Source: UBA1740 sp045587025 (lineage in GTDB: Bacteria; Bacillota; Clostridia; Oscillospirales; CAG-272). Taken from it: a stretch of 35,584 nucleotides of DNA. The notes beneath the pieces are model-generated. The model had not been told where the DNA came from, made no database searches, and saw only the letters and a program-made list of their open reading frames with translations. Position 1 is the first letter of the stretch. The number at the start of each line of letters is the position of its first letter. The position numbers and the translations under genes were made by a program. Positions 15,625-23,061 of this stretch are shown here, one piece after another. The stretch covers positions 1 through 35,584 of the forward strand of contig JAZNBK010000029.1 of assembly GCA_045587025.1 (NCBI GenBank). The letters run 5' to 3'.

Positions 15625-18600
15625 TTAAAATTCAAACTTTATCTTTGAAAATTCTACGCCGAATATTCTCGAAAGAGCTACTATAGTGAGCTTGGTTTCG
15701 GTATCGGCATCCTTGCTCTGATAGAAGGTTTCGAAGGAAAGCTTCAAGGCCTTTGCATCAAGCTCGGAAATCTTATCACTCATATCGTAATTGAACTCTC
15801 TCACAGTGCTTGAAACTGCGTCGGATATAACTATCTCCTTCACAAAAGCTCCTGCCGTCATGGGAAGCGTGCCGGGAGTGCCTCCTACTGTAAACAGATT
15901 CTTCTCCTTATGGTCTACGAAAACGAGTGTGAACAGATGGCGGATAGCTATTCTGTCATCTGCCGTTACGTTCTGTGAAAGCTTATTGAACAAAATGCTC
16001 AACGCGCTTGCCAAAGCATCCGCGTATTCGTCCTTAACACCGTAAGCTGCCAAAAGCTCCGGCTCGCAAATGTGATAAAGCGCCTTTGCCGATGTTGTAT
16101 TTATGTTATTCATCATTCTCTCGATGGCGTCCATCTTATCCTCAACCGGTCCGTTACCCGTTACGAGCATAATATCCGTCAAAAGCTCTCCTGTTGCTCC
16201 AAAGAAGCCCTCATAGCCAACATCTTCGGGAGCTACAGGCGCAGTTGTTACAGGAGCCGTTGTTACGGGCGCCGTAGTTACAGCGGAAGAGGTAGTTGTA
16301 GGAGCCGTAGTTACAGGAGCAGTGGTTACAGGAGCTGCGGTAGTAACGGGAGCTGTAGTTGCGTTAGGATTGTTTACATTCGCATCTTCTTCCGCCTTCT
16401 TTGCTTCTTCTCTCTGCTTTGCAACGTCCTCGGATATAGCGTCTGCCATATCCATCAATTTATCCTTGGAAAGAGGAATTCTATCGGATATAATGTCGGA
16501 CGTGAATATTGCCTTCGTTAAATCTGCCGCCTTCTGTTCTCCGTCGTTAGAAAGGTCGGAAATACCGTCGAGTATAGTACCCGCCGCCTTCATTATAGCC
16601 GCCATGCTCTCGGTAATGTCTGCGTTTTCCTGAAGCAAGGACGTTCCAAGAGAAGCTACTGCGTTTACAACCTTTTCTACCGCTTGAATGGATTTGGAGT
16701 GGTCGGGCTTTTCTGCCTTTTCGCCTTCCTTTTCGTCCTCTTCTTCAACAGGGGGCGCGAAGCTCTCCTCATTAAAGAGAAGGTCCTCTACCGTAACCAG
16801 CTTTGAAGCGAAATCCTCTGATTTCTTCGCAAGAACGTTCGTTTCGGTGGAAACGCCCTTATCGCTGTCCTCTTTAGTCGCCTTCATAAAGCTGTTAGCG
16901 ACCGCTACGCTCACTATAGGCGTCGGCTCCTCTGTACCCTGTCCCTCGGGAGGGGTCGTCGGCTCAAGACCGAAATATTTAGCGGTTATCTCGTTCGCTT
17001 CCTTTTCGATCTCCTTCTTCCGTTCTTCCTTCGCCTTCTCTAAAGCTTCTTTTTTATGCTGTTCTTTAACTTCTTCCTTATGTTTTTCTACTTCTTCATC
17101 AGAGGCACCGCTATCCTTGAGGGCCTTCGCCGCCTCCTCTGCCTTTTTCTCGGCTTCCTTTTCTGCTTCCTTTGCCGCCTTCTTCTCTGCCTGCTCCTGC
17201 TTCTTTGCGAGCTTCATCATTTCTGCCGCAAGAGCAGCGCCGGACTTCTTGGGAGCGGGGCTTATAAGGATTATCGAACCGTCCTCTCCGCGTTCAGCGT
17301 CTTTTGTCTGAAAGTCATCAACGTTCTCACCGTTCTCAAAGGTAGTAGTGAACAATACGCCGTCTGCCTCTTCCTCGTCGGTAGAAATAAAACGTACGAG
17401 GTTCGAGGGTATCATTCTAACGATTATTTCGCTTTCATCATTTTCGGAATATGCAGCGTACTCGGCAAAGAAGTCAGAAACTTCGTACGGGGTCAAATCG
17501 TTTCTTCCGTTGAACTCATACGCCATACCCAAGGAAATAGCGTATTTTTCCGTTTCGGAAATTTCTATAACGTAATTCGCGCAAATTTCGCCAAGCTTAA
17601 CTGTGAGCTCGTTTGACATTTCCTCAACGGAAAGCTCTGACATATTATTCACTTCCTCGGCTATCGCCTCGGTAAAGCTCGTATAGAGCGCATCCTTCGA
17701 ATCGGGAATCTGAAGCACCGAGGCAGACGCCCTGATACCTATGTTGATTATCTCGGGAACTAACGGAAGCATTCTTTCGTTCTCGTAAAGCGGAGCAACA
17801 ATGGAAGAAACGACGCCCTCCTTCTGAATAGCCACCATAAGAGCGTTTGTGTCGCCGATTGTTTCAAGCACCTCGCTGTCAATCACCGCACCCGCAAGAC
17901 CTATAAGGGTATGAATGTCCTCGTCTATATTATCCTTATTTGACGTCGAGAATACCTGAAGCAGCTTATCAAAGGCGCCCGACAGCATCTCGTCAAGCTC
18001 CGGCTTCGGCATACCCAAAAAATCTTCGCCGTTCAGCCAAGCGTTGCTTGCGACCGAAAGCGCCTCGGGTAAAACGTTAGTAAGCAATACCGAATTTAAA
18101 ATATGTCCCTCTGCTTTAGCAAGCGCGAGCTTTTGCGCCTGACCGTATTCGGCGGACTCAACTCCTATAAACGAGGTAGCGGCAAGCGCTCCGTTTGCAA
18201 GCGAGGGAATCTCTTTTCTCAAAACCATTTTTTCTTCGTTAAGCTTAGGGCTGGAAAGGGAATCGAAAGCCCAGCCGCCAAGCGTTTTCGTAACGGCAAT
18301 AGCGGGCGCTTTTCCAATGTCGGAAACCAGCTCGACAGCGTCAACTACCGTTTCTGCGTTGGAAACGGCGGAAAGGTCTGCATCCGCAAGGTCAATTTGA
18401 CCTACGATATCTATATATCCCGTCAAGGGCAGATAAACCGCCACAACTATAACAAGACCTACCGCAACTCCTATGAGCGAGCCGAAAAGACGCGGCTTTG
18501 CACCGTCAGGCGCCTTAGAGCACACCTTTTTAAGAATTGCATATACGATAAGCATAAGCAGGGACAACAAAACGAATACCACAACGAAAACGAAGGGTGC

Positions 18601-18894
18601 CGCTAACGCCGTCGCGAGAGCGCTCGGCGCGCTTTCAAGAGTGGGCATCGTTGCTAATGCTTCTCTTGTAACAGGCGTTCCTTCAAGCAGCGTAAAAATT
18701 ACGCCCTCTATCGTTTCCGAAAACGCTTTCACTATTGAAAGTGTAACGGGAATGGAAATGAAAAACGAAATAAGCAGAGTGCCTAATTTAAGCGCCGACT
18801 TGACCGTTTTTCTTGACATTCCCACAAGTATAGCGACCAAAAGAATCAAAAATGCAGGCGCAGATACTATGATGTTAATTAATGTAGAATTCAT
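15625..18894 (-). CDS. Large CvpA-like membrane protein with coiled coil and Thr/Pro repeat
   Basis: A 1089-residue protein. The first 160 residues hold four membrane helices (about 7-25, 34-56, 98-122, 137-158) whose layout recalls CvpA proteins: a glycine and basic residues after helix 1, and PRLFGSLIGVAVGLVIV at helix 4. The rest is soluble: an alpha-rich region to about 500, a highly charged Lys/Glu/Ala coiled coil at about 560-640, an acidic stretch near 710, a linker of repeated TTAPVTT words at about 845-885, and a helical C-terminus. I do not recognise the whole architecture. AAAGGAG precedes the ATG by eight bases, and a perfect sigma-A promoter drives it. The CvpA link is a resemblance by eye, not a proven match. 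Confidence 0.7.
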   Translation of the reverse strand: MNSTLINIIVSAPAFLILLVAILVGMSRKTVKSALKLGTLLISFFISIPVTLSIVKAFSETIEGVIFTLLEGTPVTREALATMPTLESAPSALATALAAPFVFVVVFVLLSLLMLIVYAILKKVCSKAPDGAKPRLFGSLIGVAVGLVIVVAVYLPLTGYIDIVGQIDLADADLSAVSNAETVVDAVELVSDIGKAPAIAVTKTLGGWAFDSLSSPKLNEEKMVLRKEIPSLANGALAATSFIGVESAEYGQAQKLALAKAEGHILNSVLLTNVLPEALSVASNAWLNGEDFLGMPKPELDEMLSGAFDKLLQVFSTSNKDNIDEDIHTLIGLAGAVIDSEVLETIGDTNALMVAIQKEGVVSSIVAPLYENERMLPLVPEIINIGIRASASVLQIPDSKDALYTSFTEAIAEEVNNMSELSVEEMSNELTVKLGEICANYVIEISETEKYAISLGMAYEFNGRNDLTPYEVSDFFAEYAAYSENDESEIIVRMIPSNLVRFISTDEEEADGVLFTTTFENGENVDDFQTKDAERGEDGSIILISPAPKKSGAALAAEMMKLAKKQEQAEKKAAKEAEKEAEKKAEEAAKALKDSGASDEEVEKHKEEVKEQHKKEALEKAKEERKKEIEKEANEITAKYFGLEPTTPPEGQGTEEPTPIVSVAVANSFMKATKEDSDKGVSTETNVLAKKSEDFASKLVTVEDLLFNEESFAPPVEEEDEKEGEKAEKPDHSKSIQAVEKVVNAVASLGTSLLQENADITESMAAIMKAAGTILDGISDLSNDGEQKAADLTKAIFTSDIISDRIPLSKDKLMDMADAISEDVAKQREEAKKAEEDANVNNPNATTAPVTTAAPVTTAPVTTAPTTTSSAVTTAPVTTAPVTTAPVAPEDVGYEGFFGATGELLTDIMLVTGNGPVEDKMDAIERMMNNINTTSAKALYHICEPELLAAYGVKDEYADALASALSILFNKLSQNVTADDRIAIRHLFTLVFVDHKEKNLFTVGGTPGTLPMTAGAFVKEIVISDAVSSTVREFNYDMSDKISELDAKALKLSFETFYQSKDADTETKLTIVALSRIFGVEFSKIKFEF
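16233..16363 (-). repeat. In-frame TTAPVTT tandem repeat
   Basis: The codons for Thr-Thr-Ala-Pro-Val-Thr repeat imperfectly within the 1089-residue gene, producing a Thr/Pro-rich linker of roughly 40 residues. The DNA units vary at third positions, so the repetition is conserved at the protein level. Such linkers are usual in surface-exposed Firmicute proteins. Confidence 0.8.
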
Positions 18895-18934
18895 AAATTT
18901 ATCTCCTTTACGACGTAGATATGCTACCTCTTAA

Positions 18935-18963
18935 ATTATACTCTTTTTTTCCTATTTTGTCAA
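18935..18963 (-). promoter_or_regulatory. Consensus sigma-A promoter of the 1089-residue gene
   Basis: On the minus strand, TTGACA (18958-18963), 17 bp and TATAAT (18935-18940): perfect consensus boxes about 40 bp upstream of the start. High basal expression is implied unless a repressor acts. The gap from here to 19122 shows no gene. Confidence 0.85.
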
Positions 18964-19122
18964 CATGTTGTAAATCTTTTTTAAAAAAGAGCCGTTTTTC
19001 AACTTAAATTGAAAAGCAGCCCAACATATTTCATTATATTTTTACTAAACAAACTCTCCAAACGCCCTTTTTCGACAAATAAACGTGAAAATTTTTAGTA
19101 TATTATTCTCAATTACGCAAAT

Positions 19123-19635
19123 TCACTTTAAGCATGCCCCAAGCGCCCTTTCACTCGCCCTTTTATCCGGCATAACCGAATAAATAACGTACCTTCCGCT
19201 TATAAGGACCTTTGCATTTTCAAGGCAGTCCTCAAGCGTACGTCCCGATAAATTTTTTAATTCCGAAACAAGCGAGATTCTCCTGTGACACATTTTCGCT
19301 ACCGCTTCGGTATCCGCATTTCCATAGCAGAGAAATATTCCGATTTCACCAAAAAAATAGGGAGAAGAGGACAGATATATGACGCAATCCTCAATTAAAT
19401 CGAGCTCGGTCATTTCTTTTTGTCCTTCATAAAGAGAGGAAAAAAGCTCCTTTGTCATATATCCGTCCTCCCATTCCCTCGCGCTTTTCGTATAAAGCGC
19501 CCCTGAGGGCAATTCTCCGTACGCCTTTTTGTAATCCTCATAGACGCCCTTACAATCCTTATTGCCGTGGCTGCAGGAAAAAAGGACGAGGGAGCAGAGA
19601 AAAATCAAAAACGTCCTTGTTACCGTCCTTTTCAT
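19123..19635 (-). CDS. Putative lipoprotein, DUF4358-like
   Basis: A 170-residue protein with a signal peptide and lipobox (LFSC, Cys21). The mature part has the pattern of DUF4358 lipoproteins: a short variable region, then EDCVIYLSSSPYFFGEIGIFLCYGN split by a turn, a helix with an Arg pair (CHRRISLVSEL), and a final strand GRYVIYSVMPDK. That family is common in Clostridia and has no known function. A GGAGG site lies 11 bases before the ATG at 19635 and five before a TTG at 19641, so either may start translation; the signal peptide is the same. It is not clearly in an operon with its neighbours. Confidence 0.7.
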   Translation of the reverse strand: MKRTVTRTFLIFLCSLVLFSCSHGNKDCKGVYEDYKKAYGELPSGALYTKSAREWEDGYMTKELFSSLYEGQKEMTELDLIEDCVIYLSSSPYFFGEIGIFLCYGNADTEAVAKMCHRRISLVSELKNLSGRTLEDCLENAKVLISGRYVIYSVMPDKRASERALGACLK

Positions 19636-19709
19636 TTTCAATACCCCCTCCTGATATTCTTTTTATAAATATATTGAGAGCTTCACGCCTTTATGACAGA
19701 AAACACGTC

Positions 19710-20057
19710 TCAGACAAGCCGCAGCTTTTTTGCAATTCTGTATTTGCAATTTCTTTTTCTCTTTTTATACGTGCCGGGCGCCATATAGTAAAGCTGCGTT
19801 CTTCTGTGCCCCACGCCGTTTCCGATATCCTCTCTTATCTTGGTTCTTATTCCCTCCTCGCATTCTTCCTCGAGCGCCTTGTCTATCGTATCGTTCAGGT
19901 ATTGGTAATATTGCAGTGTCGCAATATCGCTTTGCTGCTTTTTTATTTCCTTTTTTCGTCTGTCGTAGTCACCGCAAAGCGCAACCACTACTCTATTGAC
20001 CTGCAAAGGAAGAATCTTCTCATTTTTTTCTTCGTTTTTATCTACCGTCGTCCTCAT
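19710..20057 (-). CDS. Phage-type regulator, ArpU/RinA or sigma region 4-like
   Basis: A 115-residue basic protein. The N-terminal half has charged helices (DYDRRKKEIKKQQSDIATL, then QYYQYLNDTIDKAL). The C-terminal 45 residues look like a helix-turn-helix: helix with GIRTKIREDIGNGVGHR, then QLYYMAPGTYKKRKRNCKYR and IAKKL. The GTYxxRKR type of recognition helix is typical of ArpU/RinA-type phage activators and sigma region 4. The ATG at 20057 has AAAGGA upstream; the open frame back to 20126 would overlap the upstream gene. It follows the coiled-coil gene by 46 bp and is probably transcribed from the operator-flanked promoters at 20.6-20.7 kb. Family placement is by shape and motif only. Confidence 0.65.
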   Translation of the reverse strand: MRTTVDKNEEKNEKILPLQVNRVVVALCGDYDRRKKEIKKQQSDIATLQYYQYLNDTIDKALEEECEEGIRTKIREDIGNGVGHRRTQLYYMAPGTYKKRKRNCKYRIAKKLRLV

Positions 20058-20103
20058 TTTTTCTACCGTCCTTTTTGTTGTTTGTGTAAATAATCGTTTA
20101 CTT

Positions 20104-20454
20104 TTATATCGCGCCGCCGTTCGCAAACCAGAAGGATTCGTCGAGCTCCTCCTTCAGCGCGTCTAAATTTTCAAACAGGCGCTCGCACTCGCTGTAAGTC
20201 CGCTCCGCCTCGTCCAGAAGAGAGGAAAGCTCTGCCGTAATTTTCTTCCCATCCTCGCTTTCCTCGCCCTGACCTTCAAGGTCAAGCTCGCTTATAAGAG
20301 TCCGCATACCGTCCCTTGCTTCCTCAAGCTCCTCTAAACGCTTATTCGCGCTTCTCAAAGTGCTTCGCACCTGCGAAATTTCTTTTTTTATATCCTCGGT
20401 GTCCCTCCAATAAAACGGTTGCTCGTAGTAACACCTGTCCACTAAATGCATCAT
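20104..20454 (-). CDS. Coiled-coil protein of unknown function, repressor-controlled operon
   Basis: A 116-residue acidic protein with no membrane segment. After an aromatic N-terminus (DRCYYEQPFYWRD), residues about 20-55 form a coiled coil (SQVRSTLRSANKRLEELEEA), a short Gly/Glu loop follows, and a second coil runs from about 70 to 108. It ends WFANGGAI. I do not recognise the family. GGAGG lies seven bases before the first of two ATG codons at 20454. It is the first gene of a two-gene unit with the ArpU/RinA-like gene, headed by a long (over 200 nt) leader that carries operator-like palindromes. It may be a partner or modulator of the downstream regulator; that is inference. Confidence 0.65.
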   Translation of the reverse strand: MMHLVDRCYYEQPFYWRDTEDIKKEISQVRSTLRSANKRLEELEEARDGMRTLISELDLEGQGEESEDGKKITAELSSLLDEAERTYSECERLFENLDALKEELDESFWFANGGAI

Positions 20455-20547
20455 CTGCTACCTCCGTATTTTTTGATTATAAATTGTTAGCGCCGCCTTC
20501 GCTAAATACGCTGATTCAAATTTGCGTCTCTGCGTATTTATACAAAA

Positions 20548-20564
20548 GTCACCTTCAAAGTGAC
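20548..20564. promoter_or_regulatory. Operator-like palindrome 1
   Basis: GTCACCTTCAAAGTGAC: 5-bp arms GTCAC/GTGAC around a 7-bp centre. It shares the TCAC-N7-GTGA frame with the two other sites. It lies about 32-48 bp downstream of the second minus-strand -10 box. Confidence 0.6.
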
Positions 20565-20595
20565 GAGAACACAAAAGCTTTAAAGCGTGGTTCAA

Positions 20596-20623
20596 ATTAT
20601 AGAGTGGTTTTTTGGACCTTCAA
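20596..20623 (-). promoter_or_regulatory. Candidate second promoter for the coiled-coil gene
   Basis: On the minus strand, TTGAAG (20618-20623), 16 bp and TATAAT (20596-20601). The -35 box is imperfect. Operator-like palindrome 1 lies in its initial transcribed region. Confidence 0.5.
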
Positions 20624-20680
20624 AAAGCAGACGCGTGTAGCCATTTTTTGTCTTGCTTTTCCTTGAGCGTCCGTTTCTCT

Positions 20681-20697
20681 GTCACTTGTTACGTGAC
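20681..20697. promoter_or_regulatory. Operator-like palindrome 2
   Basis: GTCACTTGTTACGTGAC: arms GTCAC/GTGAC around TTGTTAC. It covers the expected transcription start of the promoter at 20699-20727. Confidence 0.7.
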
Positions 20698-20698
20698 A

Positions 20699-20727
20699 AT
20701 TATAGCACAGGTCGTGTCACTTGTCAA
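20699..20727 (-). promoter_or_regulatory. Perfect sigma-A promoter driving the coiled-coil/ArpU-like unit
   Basis: On the minus strand, TTGACA (20722-20727), 17 bp and TATAAT (20699-20704). Palindrome 3 contains the -35 box and palindrome 2 covers the start point, so a bound repressor would block polymerase at both ends. Confidence 0.85.
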
Positions 20728-20731
20728 GTGA
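20717..20731. promoter_or_regulatory. Operator-like palindrome 3
   Basis: TCACTTGTCAAGTGA is a perfect 7+1+7 palindrome, the best of three related sites. Its centre is 35 bp from that of palindrome 2. It is the likeliest high-affinity site for the adjacent LexA/CI-type repressor. Confidence 0.75.
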
Positions 20732-20757
20732 TTTTTTTAATTTTTTTCAAAAATATG

Positions 20758-20786
20758 TTGCATATTACGCAACTTTGTGTTATACT
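20758..20786 (+). promoter_or_regulatory. Promoter of the LexA/CI-type repressor gene
   Basis: TTGCAT (20758-20763), 17 bp and TATACT (20781-20786). A partial inverted repeat TTGC-N7-GCAA (20758-20772) overlaps the -35 box; it differs from the TCAC/GTGA sites and may bind another factor. The leader to the start codon is about 100 nt without a gene. Confidence 0.65.
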
Positions 20787-20894
20787 ATCTAATAGAATGT
20801 AAAAATTTGTAAAAAACTTGCAAAAAACAGCCGAAAATATGATTATACCGTTCTGCCATACTCGGCAGAGCCAAAGAAAAGGAGTGAAAAAATT

Positions 20895-21545
20895 TTGAGC
20901 ATTGGCAAAAAAATCAAGGAAAAGCGACTTGCGAAGGGATACACCCTCGACGAGCTCGCAAAAAAGGTGGGGACGAGCAAGCAAACTATCTTCCGCTATG
21001 AAACGGAAGCAATCTCCAACATTCCCTCCGACAGAATAGAGCTTCTCGCGGTAGCTCTCGGCACGACGCCCTCTTACCTTATGGGCTGGGAGGATGAGGA
21101 CGGATATACGGACGGCTATCAAAAATTATGGAAAATAAAAAATCTTCTTCCCATTCACAGAAAAAAGCTCCCGCTCTGCGGAGAAATTTCCTGCGGTCAG
21201 CCGATATACGCCGAACAGAATTGCGAGACCTACGTATCGACCGAATGTGATTTCGACGCCGATTTTTGTCTGACTGCGCACGGCGACAGTATGATAGGCG
21301 CGAGAATTTACGACGGAGATATCGTCTTTATTAAAAAACAATCCTCGGTCGAAAACGGCGAGATAGCCGTGGTCATTATAGAGGACGAGGCGACGCTCAA
21401 AAGAGTTTACTATTACCCCGAAGAGAACAAGCTCATTCTTTGCCCCGAAAATCCGCGCTACGCTCCGATGTCCTTTTTCGGAAGCGAGCTGGACAGAATA
21501 AACATTCTCGGCAAGGCGGTCGCCTTTCAGAGCAAGGTAAGATAG
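20895..21545 (+). CDS. LexA/CI-type self-cleaving repressor (HTH-XRE plus S24 peptidase)
   Basis: A 216-residue repressor. Residues about 3-60 form an XRE helix-turn-helix (YTLDELAKKVGTSKQTIFRYE). Residues about 90-215 form the S24 peptidase fold, with the presumed cleavage site Cys100-Gly101 (EISCGQP), the nucleophile Ser132 in AHGDSM, and the general base Lys169 in EATLKR. Cleavage at Cys-Gly rather than Ala-Gly is known from UmuD. DNA damage (RecA filament) would trigger self-cleavage and derepression. The start is TTG with GGAG ten bases upstream. It is divergent from the coiled-coil/ArpU-like genes across a region with three related palindromes, so it is likely their repressor. It is a prophage-type regulator rather than the housekeeping LexA, which has a different N-terminal domain. 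Confidence 0.88.
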   Translation: MSIGKKIKEKRLAKGYTLDELAKKVGTSKQTIFRYETEAISNIPSDRIELLAVALGTTPSYLMGWEDEDGYTDGYQKLWKIKNLLPIHRKKLPLCGEISCGQPIYAEQNCETYVSTECDFDADFCLTAHGDSMIGARIYDGDIVFIKKQSSVENGEIAVVIIEDEATLKRVYYYPEENKLILCPENPRYAPMSFFGSELDRINILGKAVAFQSKVR

Positions 21546-21598
21546 CCCGACGTTCTTCGTTTTGTTAAGAAAACGGCGACAAAATTTCCCTTTTTATC

Positions 21599-21627
21599 TT
21601 TACAAAATTTAAAAACGGTGATATAAT
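21599..21627 (+). promoter_or_regulatory. Sigma-A promoter of mtaB-glyQS
   Basis: TTTACA (21599-21604), 17 bp and TATAAT (21622-21627), about 95 bp before the mtaB ATG. Confidence 0.75.
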
Positions 21628-21720
21628 AATATAGTTATGAGTACCCGCAGCGATACTTCTGCGTCCTGCTGCCGTTACTCTATTCGAAAACGCTTGAAAT
21701 TTTTTCGAAGGGAGAGTTTT

Positions 21721-23025
21721 ATGGGAGAATACAGCGTCGGCTTATACACCCTCGGCTGCAAGGTCTCGCAATACGAGACGGAGGCGATAGCCGAAGAGTT
21801 TGAAAAGCTCGGCTTTCTTCGCCGTCCCTTTGACGAAGCGTGCGACGTATACGTAATAAACACCTGTACCGTAACGGCGGAGAGCAACCGAAAATCAAGA
21901 CAGATTATCCGCCGCGCAATAAATCAGAACAAAAGCGCAGCCGTCATGGTAATCGGCTGTTACTCGCAGACCACGCCCGAGGATATAAAAAAGATAGACG
22001 GCGTTTCCTATATTTCAGGCACGAAGGACAAGCTTTTAATTCCGCAAAGGGCGCTTTCGCTGTTGAATGACAGAGAAAAAACTCCGATTTGCGAGGTCTA
22101 TTCGTTAGAGGATGCACGCTTTGAGGATATGAGAATCGAGAAAACGATGCGTACTCGGGCATACGTAAAGATAGAGGACGGCTGCGACTGCCGTTGCACA
22201 TATTGCGCAGTTCCAAATGCGAGAGGCCCCGTGCGCTCAAAGCCGCAGGAAACGATTCTCGAAGAAATAAAAACGCTCGCTTCAAAGGGAATAAAAGAGG
22301 TCGTCCTTACGGGAATAGAAATCGCCTCTTACGGAAAGGACCTGGGAGGGATACGGCTAATCGACCTGCTTGAAAAAATCGAAGAAGAAAAATTCGGCGT
22401 GAGAATACGGCTCGGCTCTATCACCCCAGAGATACTCACGGATGACTTCATTCTCCGCTTAAAGAAGATATCCTGTCTTATGCCTCACTTACATATTTCA
22501 CTGCAAAGCGGCTCTGACAGCGTTCTCAGAAATATGAAGCGAAGATATAATACGAAGCAGGTCAAATCCTCACTGTCTCTGCTCCGTGAAAACATTCCCG
22601 ACGTTATGTTCACCTGTGACGTAATCGTCGGCTTCCCTATGGAAACGGAAGAAAGCTTTCGTGAAACGGTAGATTTTATGAAAGACGCAAAATTTCTCTT
22701 TGCCCATATATTCTCATACTCGAAAAGAGAAAACACCCCTGCCGCCACCTACGGCGGTCAGCTCGAGGAGGGCGAAAAACGCAGAAGAAACCGTGTTCTC
22801 GCAAAAGCTCAAAGCGAGATAACCGAGGATTTATTGCAAGCTATTGTTTGCAAAGGCGCTCCGCTCGACGCTCTTTTTGAAACGTGTGAGGACGGCGTCC
22901 TGACGGGCCACACAAATTCCTTTATAGAAATCAGAGCGAAGGGAGACGCCTCTCTTAAAGGAGAGATTCGGTCTGTAACCCCCCTCTCATACAAAAACGG
23001 AATTTTGTATTGCTCTATCAATTGA
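21721..23025 (+). CDS. mtaB: tRNA (N6-L-threonylcarbamoyladenosine(37)-C2)-methylthiotransferase MtaB
   Basis: A 434-residue radical-SAM enzyme that adds a methylthio group to t6A37 in tRNAs reading ANN codons. The N-terminal UPF0004 domain carries three cluster cysteines (Cys13 in TLGCKVSQYE, Cys49 in NTCTVT, Cys80 in GCYSQ). The radical-SAM domain has Cys155, Cys159 and Cys162 in GCDCRCTYCAVP. A C-terminal TRAM-like region ends the protein. TLGCKVSQYET, in contrast to MiaB or RimO words, supports MtaB. Its substrate modification t6A depends on TsaD, which is encoded 9 kb away. The ATG at 21721 has GAAGGGAG upstream; the longer frame from 21637 adds residues foreign to the family. glyQS follows 36 bp later. 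Confidence 0.93.
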   Translation: MGEYSVGLYTLGCKVSQYETEAIAEEFEKLGFLRRPFDEACDVYVINTCTVTAESNRKSRQIIRRAINQNKSAAVMVIGCYSQTTPEDIKKIDGVSYISGTKDKLLIPQRALSLLNDREKTPICEVYSLEDARFEDMRIEKTMRTRAYVKIEDGCDCRCTYCAVPNARGPVRSKPQETILEEIKTLASKGIKEVVLTGIEIASYGKDLGGIRLIDLLEKIEEEKFGVRIRLGSITPEILTDDFILRLKKISCLMPHLHISLQSGSDSVLRNMKRRYNTKQVKSSLSLLRENIPDVMFTCDVIVGFPMETEESFRETVDFMKDAKFLFAHIFSYSKRENTPAATYGGQLEEGEKRRRNRVLAKAQSEITEDLLQAIVCKGAPLDALFETCEDGVLTGHTNSFIEIRAKGDASLKGEIRSVTPLSYKNGILYCSIN

Positions 23026-23061
23026 TAATAAAAAAATAATATAAATATCGGAGAAAGAAAA

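Noticed and set aside
16233..16363. CRISPR or minisatellite array
   Set aside because: The units are short, imperfect, vary at codon third positions and are in frame with the protein; there are no constant repeats with unique spacers.
16688..17311. A 207-codon Ser/Phe/Ala-rich frame on the plus strand
   Set aside because: It is the mirror of the Lys/Glu coiled-coil part of the 1089-residue gene. Reverse-complement reading of GAA/AAG codons gives Phe/Ser/Leu runs; there is no ribosome site.
20597..20644. A 15-residue leader frame (MATRVCFLKV...) in the operator region
   Set aside because: Its only AGGA is about 15 bases from the ATG and it overlaps the candidate second promoter. No sign of an attenuator-type run of one amino acid.
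19710..21545. Complete prophage
   Set aside because: Only regulator-like genes are present. There is no integrase, capsid, terminase, lysis gene or visible attachment-site repeat, and housekeeping or conserved genes lie close on both sides.
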